Below are positions 4,467 to 7,591 of a stretch of 7,591 nucleotides of DNA, one piece after another. Made by a program: the position numbers and the translations under genes. How positions within the stretch are numbered: position 1 is the stretch's first letter; each line of letters starts with the position of its first letter. This stretch comes from an uncultured Lachnospiraceae bacterium (lineage in GTDB: Bacteria > Bacillota > Clostridia > Lachnospirales > Lachnospiraceae): the NCBI GenBank assembly GCA_947591115.1, contig CANQCX010000094.1, forward strand, positions 1 to 7,591, written 5' to 3'. Under the pieces are notes generated by a model. It was not told the origin of the DNA. It saw only the letters and a list, made by a program, of their open reading frames with translations, and did not search any database.

Positions 4467-6376
4467 ATGATTAATTGTTCTATTTCCCCCATCCAGATGC
4501 GGGCGGAGGCATCCGACGGCATCCGAAGATCCCCTCTTGGCGAAACGGCTACCGTACCGACCTTCGGCCCGTCCGGCAGGCACGAACGCTTAAACTGCTG
4601 GGAGAAGAAGCGCCGATAAAAGACCTCCAGCCATTTCAGGATAAACGCGTCTTCATAGGTTCCCGCAAACGCCCGCTTTGCAAGACGAAAGATTTTTTCC
4701 GGTGCAAATCCGAAACGCATGACGTAGTAAAGGAAAAAGTCGTGCAGTTCATACGGTCCTACCAGATCCTCCGTTTTCTGGGAGATTTTTCCGTCCTCCG
4801 GCGGAAGCAGCTCCGGAGAAACCGGAGTGTCCAAAATATCCTCCAGAATCGCGGAAAGCGGCTTCTCCTGACTGGTTTTTGCAAAATAGCCGACCAGATG
4901 ACGAACCAGCGTTTTTGGTACGGATGCATTGACCGCATACATCGACATATGATCCCCGTTGTAAGTCGCCCATCCCAGCGCCAGCTCGGACAGATCGCCG
5001 GTTCCGATTACCAGTCCCTGATGTTTATTGGCAAGATCCATAAGGATCTGCGTCCGCTCCCTTGCCTGTCCGTTTTCATAAGTAATATCGTGTACCGACG
5101 CATCCTGCCCGATATCGCAAAAATGCTGATTGACCGCATTCTTAATATCGATTTCCAAAAAAGAAGCGCCCAGCGCGCGGATGAGATTGACCGCATTTTC
5201 ATAGGTACGGTCTGTCGTTCCAAAACCCGGCATGGTAACCGCCAGAATCCCGCTCCGGTCTTTGCCCAGCAGATCAAACGCGCGCACCGTAACCAGCAGC
5301 GCCAGCGTTGAGTCCAGTCCGCCGGAAATTCCGACCACAGCGCATTTGCTGTTGGTATGCTCCAGACGTTTTTTCAGTCCCATCGCCTGAATCGAAATGA
5401 TTTCGTCGCAGCGCTTGTCCCTGCCCTGCGCATCCTGCGGAACAAACGGCGCCGGATCCACCTCGCGCGTCAGGACCGTTTCCTCCTCTTTCAGCGAAAA
5501 CGAGACGTGCAGATGCCCGTCCGAAACCCCGAACGTGGTCATTTTCCTTCGCTCCGCTTCGATCCGCTGCACGTCGATTTCGGAATAAATGGTTTCGTTG
5601 ACAAAGCGCCTGGATTCGTTTAACAGCCGTCCGTTTTCCGCGATCAGGCTGTGTCCGGAATACACGACATCCTGCGTGGATTCCCCGTCGCCAGCCGAAG
5701 CGTAGACATATCCGCACAGCAGCCTCGCGGACTGGCCGGTTACCAGCTCCCTCCGGTAAATATCCTTGCCTGTCGTCTCGTCCGAGGCGGACAGATTGAC
5801 GATGACCGTCGCCCCCGCTACGGCGTGGCGGATGCTCGGCGGCTGCGGCGTCCACAGATCCTCGCAGATTTCCGCCGCGATCCTAAGCTGCGGAATTTCT
5901 TTGCAGCAAAAAAGCAGGTCGGTCTGAAACGGAACCGTCTGTCCGTTTTCGAGGACTTCGCTCTCCGCGATTCCCTGTCCGGAGGTAAAATGCCTTGCTT
6001 CGTAAAATTCCGCGTAATTCGGCAGAAATGTTTTCGGTACGAGTCCCAGTACCCTTCCGCCGGAAATCGCCGCCGCCGTATTGTATAGCTTTCCGTTTTT
6101 GGCATACGGCAGTCCCGCAAAAAAGACCGCGTCGTATTTTTTGCTTTCCTCCGCCAGCAAAAGCAGCTCGCGCTTTGCGCTTTTTAGCAGCGTTTCCTGA
6201 AAAAACAGATCGCCGCAGGTATAGCCGGTAATGCTAAGCTCCGGAAAAACTACGATTTTGGCTCCTGCTTCCGCCGTTTCTTTCATCAGACGGCGAATCT
6301 GCTCTCCGTTGTACACCGGATCCGCAACCCGTATTTTCGGCGTGACCGCCGCCGTTTTTATAAATCCATGCTTCAA
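4448..6376 (-). CDS. nadE: Glutamine-dependent NAD+ synthetase
   Basis: NadE makes NAD+ from nicotinic acid adenine dinucleotide, ATP and glutamine, the last step of NAD synthesis, in the cytoplasm. This is the long, two-domain form (642 residues). Residues 1-270 form a nitrilase-type glutaminase with its triad: Glu46 in VFPELSITGY, Lys115 in LVPKTFLPN and Cys171 in AEICEDLW. The C-terminal synthetase has the ATP-pyrophosphatase P-loop GISGGLDS (349-356), PGFGTTDRTYENA (383-395) and GTGDLSELALGWATYNGDH (458-476). All key residues are present, so ammonia can be channelled from the first site to the second. The start is a TTG at 6376. It has AAAGGAG 8 bases upstream, and the resulting N-terminus (MKHGFIKTAAVTPKIRVAD) looks like that of its relatives. 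The start overlaps the hslO stop by 4 bases (TTGA), implying translational coupling. The only clear terminator downstream is at 4112-4077. Confidence 0.97.
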   Translation of the reverse strand: MKHGFIKTAAVTPKIRVADPVYNGEQIRRLMKETAEAGAKIVVFPELSITGYTCGDLFFQETLLKSAKRELLLLAEESKKYDAVFFAGLPYAKNGKLYNTAAAISGGRVLGLVPKTFLPNYAEFYEARHFTSGQGIAESEVLENGQTVPFQTDLLFCCKEIPQLRIAAEICEDLWTPQPPSIRHAVAGATVIVNLSASDETTGKDIYRRELVTGQSARLLCGYVYASAGDGESTQDVVYSGHSLIAENGRLLNESRRFVNETIYSEIDVQRIEAERRKMTTFGVSDGHLHVSFSLKEEETVLTREVDPAPFVPQDAQGRDKRCDEIISIQAMGLKKRLEHTNSKCAVVGISGGLDSTLALLVTVRAFDLLGKDRSGILAVTMPGFGTTDRTYENAVNLIRALGASFLEIDIKNAVNQHFCDIGQDASVHDITYENGQARERTQILMDLANKHQGLVIGTGDLSELALGWATYNGDHMSMYAVNASVPKTLVRHLVGYFAKTSQEKPLSAILEDILDTPVSPELLPPEDGKISQKTEDLVGPYELHDFFLYYVMRFGFAPEKIFRLAKRAFAGTYEDAFILKWLEVFYRRFFSQQFKRSCLPDGPKVGTVAVSPRGDLRMPSDASARIWMGEIEQLIIKLKKI

Positions 6377-7242
6377 TTTCGTATCTCCTTTAACTCTTCC
6401 AGTTCAAAACGGTATGCCGTATTGCAAAACTGGCATCTGACTTCAATGCTTTCCCCGTCGCGGATGATATTGTCCAGCTCCTTTTTGCTGATCGTCGATA
6501 GGGCGCGCGATACTTTTTCTTTGGAACAATCGCATACAAACGCAGCCGGCAGCGTATCGCTGATCTCCAAGCCGAATTCGCCGAGGATCTCCATCAGCAT
6601 CCCCTCCGGCGTCAGTCCGCGCTCCATCATGCCGGTAACCGAATCCATTTCTTTGATGCGCGTTTCCAGCCGCTCAATGACCGCATCCTCCGTAAACGGC
6701 ATTAATTGAAGGATAAAGCCGCCCGCCTGCCGTACCGAGCCATCCTTTTCTACCAGCACGCCCAGTCCGACTGCCGACGGGATCTGCTCGGAGGTTGCAA
6801 AATAATAGGTAAGATCCTCCGCAATTTCTCCGGTCTGCAGCTGGCATTGCCCGACGTAGGGTTCTTTTAGTCCCATATCCTTTATGACGCTTAATACGCC
6901 CTGTCCCAGCGCGCCTCCGACGTCCAGCTTGCCCTGTGCTTTCGGCGGCAGCTCTACGGACGGATTGGACGCAAATCCCTTGACGCGTCCCGAAGAATCC
7001 GCCGTTACCGTCAGTCCTTTTGCCGGACCGCTGCACTGAATCTGAAGCGTTAAAAGGTCGTTTTCTCCCTTCATCATGCTTCCCATCATAACGCCGCCGG
7101 ACAACAGCCGTCCCAGCGCCGCCGTCATGACCGGCGATGTGTGGTGCGCGTTTCTTGCGGTTTCCACCAGTTCTTTTGCGGTTATGGCAAATGCGCGGAT
7201 GCTTCCGTCCGCCGCAGTTGCACGTACCATGTAATCTGACAT
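6373..7242 (-). CDS. hslO: Hsp33 redox-regulated molecular chaperone
   Basis: Hsp33 is a cytoplasmic holdase that is switched on when oxidation, usually with unfolding stress, releases zinc from its C-terminal cysteines. It then binds unfolding proteins without ATP. The 289 residues match the family length. The N-terminal core starts MSDYMVRATAADGSIRAFAI and includes a run of small and methionine residues (LLSGGVMMGSMMKGE, 46-60) and GFASNP (89-94). The zinc/redox switch is complete: Cys237 and Cys239 (VCDCS), Cys270 and Cys273 (RCQFC). The ATG has AAGGAG 6 bases upstream, lying inside the 3' end of the methyltransferase gene, which ends 1 base before this start. Its stop overlaps the nadE start, so it is the middle gene of a tightly coupled operon. 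Linking a redox chaperone to NAD synthesis is plausible, but the functional connection is inference. Confidence 0.96.
   Translation of the reverse strand: MSDYMVRATAADGSIRAFAITAKELVETARNAHHTSPVMTAALGRLLSGGVMMGSMMKGENDLLTLQIQCSGPAKGLTVTADSSGRVKGFASNPSVELPPKAQGKLDVGGALGQGVLSVIKDMGLKEPYVGQCQLQTGEIAEDLTYYFATSEQIPSAVGLGVLVEKDGSVRQAGGFILQLMPFTEDAVIERLETRIKEMDSVTGMMERGLTPEGMLMEILGEFGLEISDTLPAAFVCDCSKEKVSRALSTISKKELDNIIRDGESIEVRCQFCNTAYRFELEELKEIRN
6385..6391 (-). promoter_or_regulatory. Ribosome binding site supporting the UUG start of nadE
   Basis: The minus strand reads AAAGGAG followed by 8 bases and TTG (6376-6374). The only nearby ATG (one base into the next codons) is in another frame and hits a stop after two codons, so the TTG is the credible start. 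The site lies within the last codons of hslO. Confidence 0.85.
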
Positions 7243-7243
7243 A

Positions 7244-7591
7244 TTATTCTCCTTTTTTCTCCCGTTCCCTTGCCACGATCAGCATCCGTCCGCTGTCCGG
7301 CTGAAGCGGCTTTGAGGTATATCCGTCGTAACATGCGATAAATTCCAGTCCCGCTTCCTCCAGCAGCCTTCGGATGGTTTGGAGCGTATAGCTTCGCTGA
7401 TAGTGTGTCTCCTGAAAACGGCAAAAATGCATTTCTTCTTTTATAAAAAGCGTCAGCTCGTACTCATTGATGCCGCTGTCCGGATCGTATGCATTTTCCC
7501 AGATAAAGCTGCCCTCTTCCCGATTTTCCGCAAACGTCCCGTCCTTTAGCACCTCTGCGTACTGGTACGGGGTGTTCATATCAAATAAAAA
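7244..7591 (-). CDS. Class I SAM-dependent methyltransferase, C-terminal part (gene enters from the right edge)
   Basis: The reading frame is open to the window edge and reads FLFDMNTPYQYAEVL at its first visible residues, so the Met at 7579 is internal and not the start. FLFDMNTP is the strand-and-turn seen after the catalytic core of many class I methyltransferases. The continuation (SFIWENAYDP, INEYELTLFIKE, ETHYQRSYTLQTIRRLLEEAGLE) matches, from memory, a common clostridial family of such enzymes. About 115 residues are visible. The SAM-binding GxGxG motif would lie outside the window. The substrate is unknown; small molecules, lipids or tRNA are all possible. It is the upstream gene of the hslO-nadE operon, ending in TAA 1 base before hslO, with the hslO ribosome site inside its last codons. 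The operon promoter must be off the right edge. Confidence 0.85.
   Translation of the reverse strand, partial: FLFDMNTPYQYAEVLKDGTFAENREEGSFIWENAYDPDSGINEYELTLFIKEEMHFCRFQETHYQRSYTLQTIRRLLEEAGLEFIACYDGYTSKPLQPDSGRMLIVAREREKKGE

Noticed and set aside
4243..4470. 75-codon plus-strand frame ending in a Phe-rich tail
   Set aside because: The tail is only a translation of the T-tracts. There is no usable ribosome site spacing and no recognisable feature.
4119..4583. 154-codon minus-strand frame across the nadE end and the gap
   Set aside because: The first third is a shadow of nadE in another frame. The rest has no ribosome site or recognisable motif.
4475..5311. 278-codon plus-strand reading frame
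   Set aside because: It lies antisense within nadE, has an Arg/Gln-rich non-protein-like composition and no ribosome site. The nadE frame shows full family motifs.

Overview
The window looks like a chromosomal segment of a Clostridia bacterium, most likely Lachnospiraceae. The basis is family resemblance recalled from memory: the NadE and AsnA sequences, the strong AAAGGAG-type ribosome sites, and a CDP-glycerol-transferase-like protein type common in that family. No species can be named from the sequence alone. Three genes are confidently identified (asnA, nadE, hslO).

Layout. (1) Positions 1-2263, minus strand: one large gene for a CDP-glycerol glycerophosphotransferase-like protein with a beta-propeller-like C-terminal half. 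It is split into two frames near 1145-1164, apparently by a frame-shifting deletion, and runs off the left edge. (2) 2421-2846, minus strand: a small four-helix membrane protein of unknown function. (3) 3049-4059, plus strand: asnA, ammonia-dependent asparagine synthetase, with its own promoter, a leader hairpin and a perfect 16-bp terminator stem. (4) 4113-4447: a 335-base AT-rich gap. It holds several palindromes, a possible 44-codon ORF and a possible minus-strand promoter preceded by helically phased A-tracts. It may be a small uncharacterised transcription unit. (5) 4448 to the right edge, minus strand: a compact operon transcribed methyltransferase (partial) -> hslO -> nadE. The first two genes are 1 base apart, and hslO and nadE overlap by 4 bases (TTGA), with nadE starting on UUG.

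How they relate. The right-hand operon combines a small-molecule or macromolecule methyltransferase, the redox-activated holdase Hsp33 and the last step of NAD+ synthesis. AsnA converges on it and consumes free ammonia and ATP to make asparagine. NadE also uses ammonia, but generates it internally from glutamine. The left-hand broken gene would act on cell-surface polymers. Its base composition is clearly more AT-rich than the right-hand operon, so it may have a different history.

I found no tRNA, rRNA, CRISPR array, complete insertion sequence or defence system. The two points most worth checking are the decayed or frameshifted transferase/propeller gene and the candidate minus-strand transcription unit between nadE and asnA.
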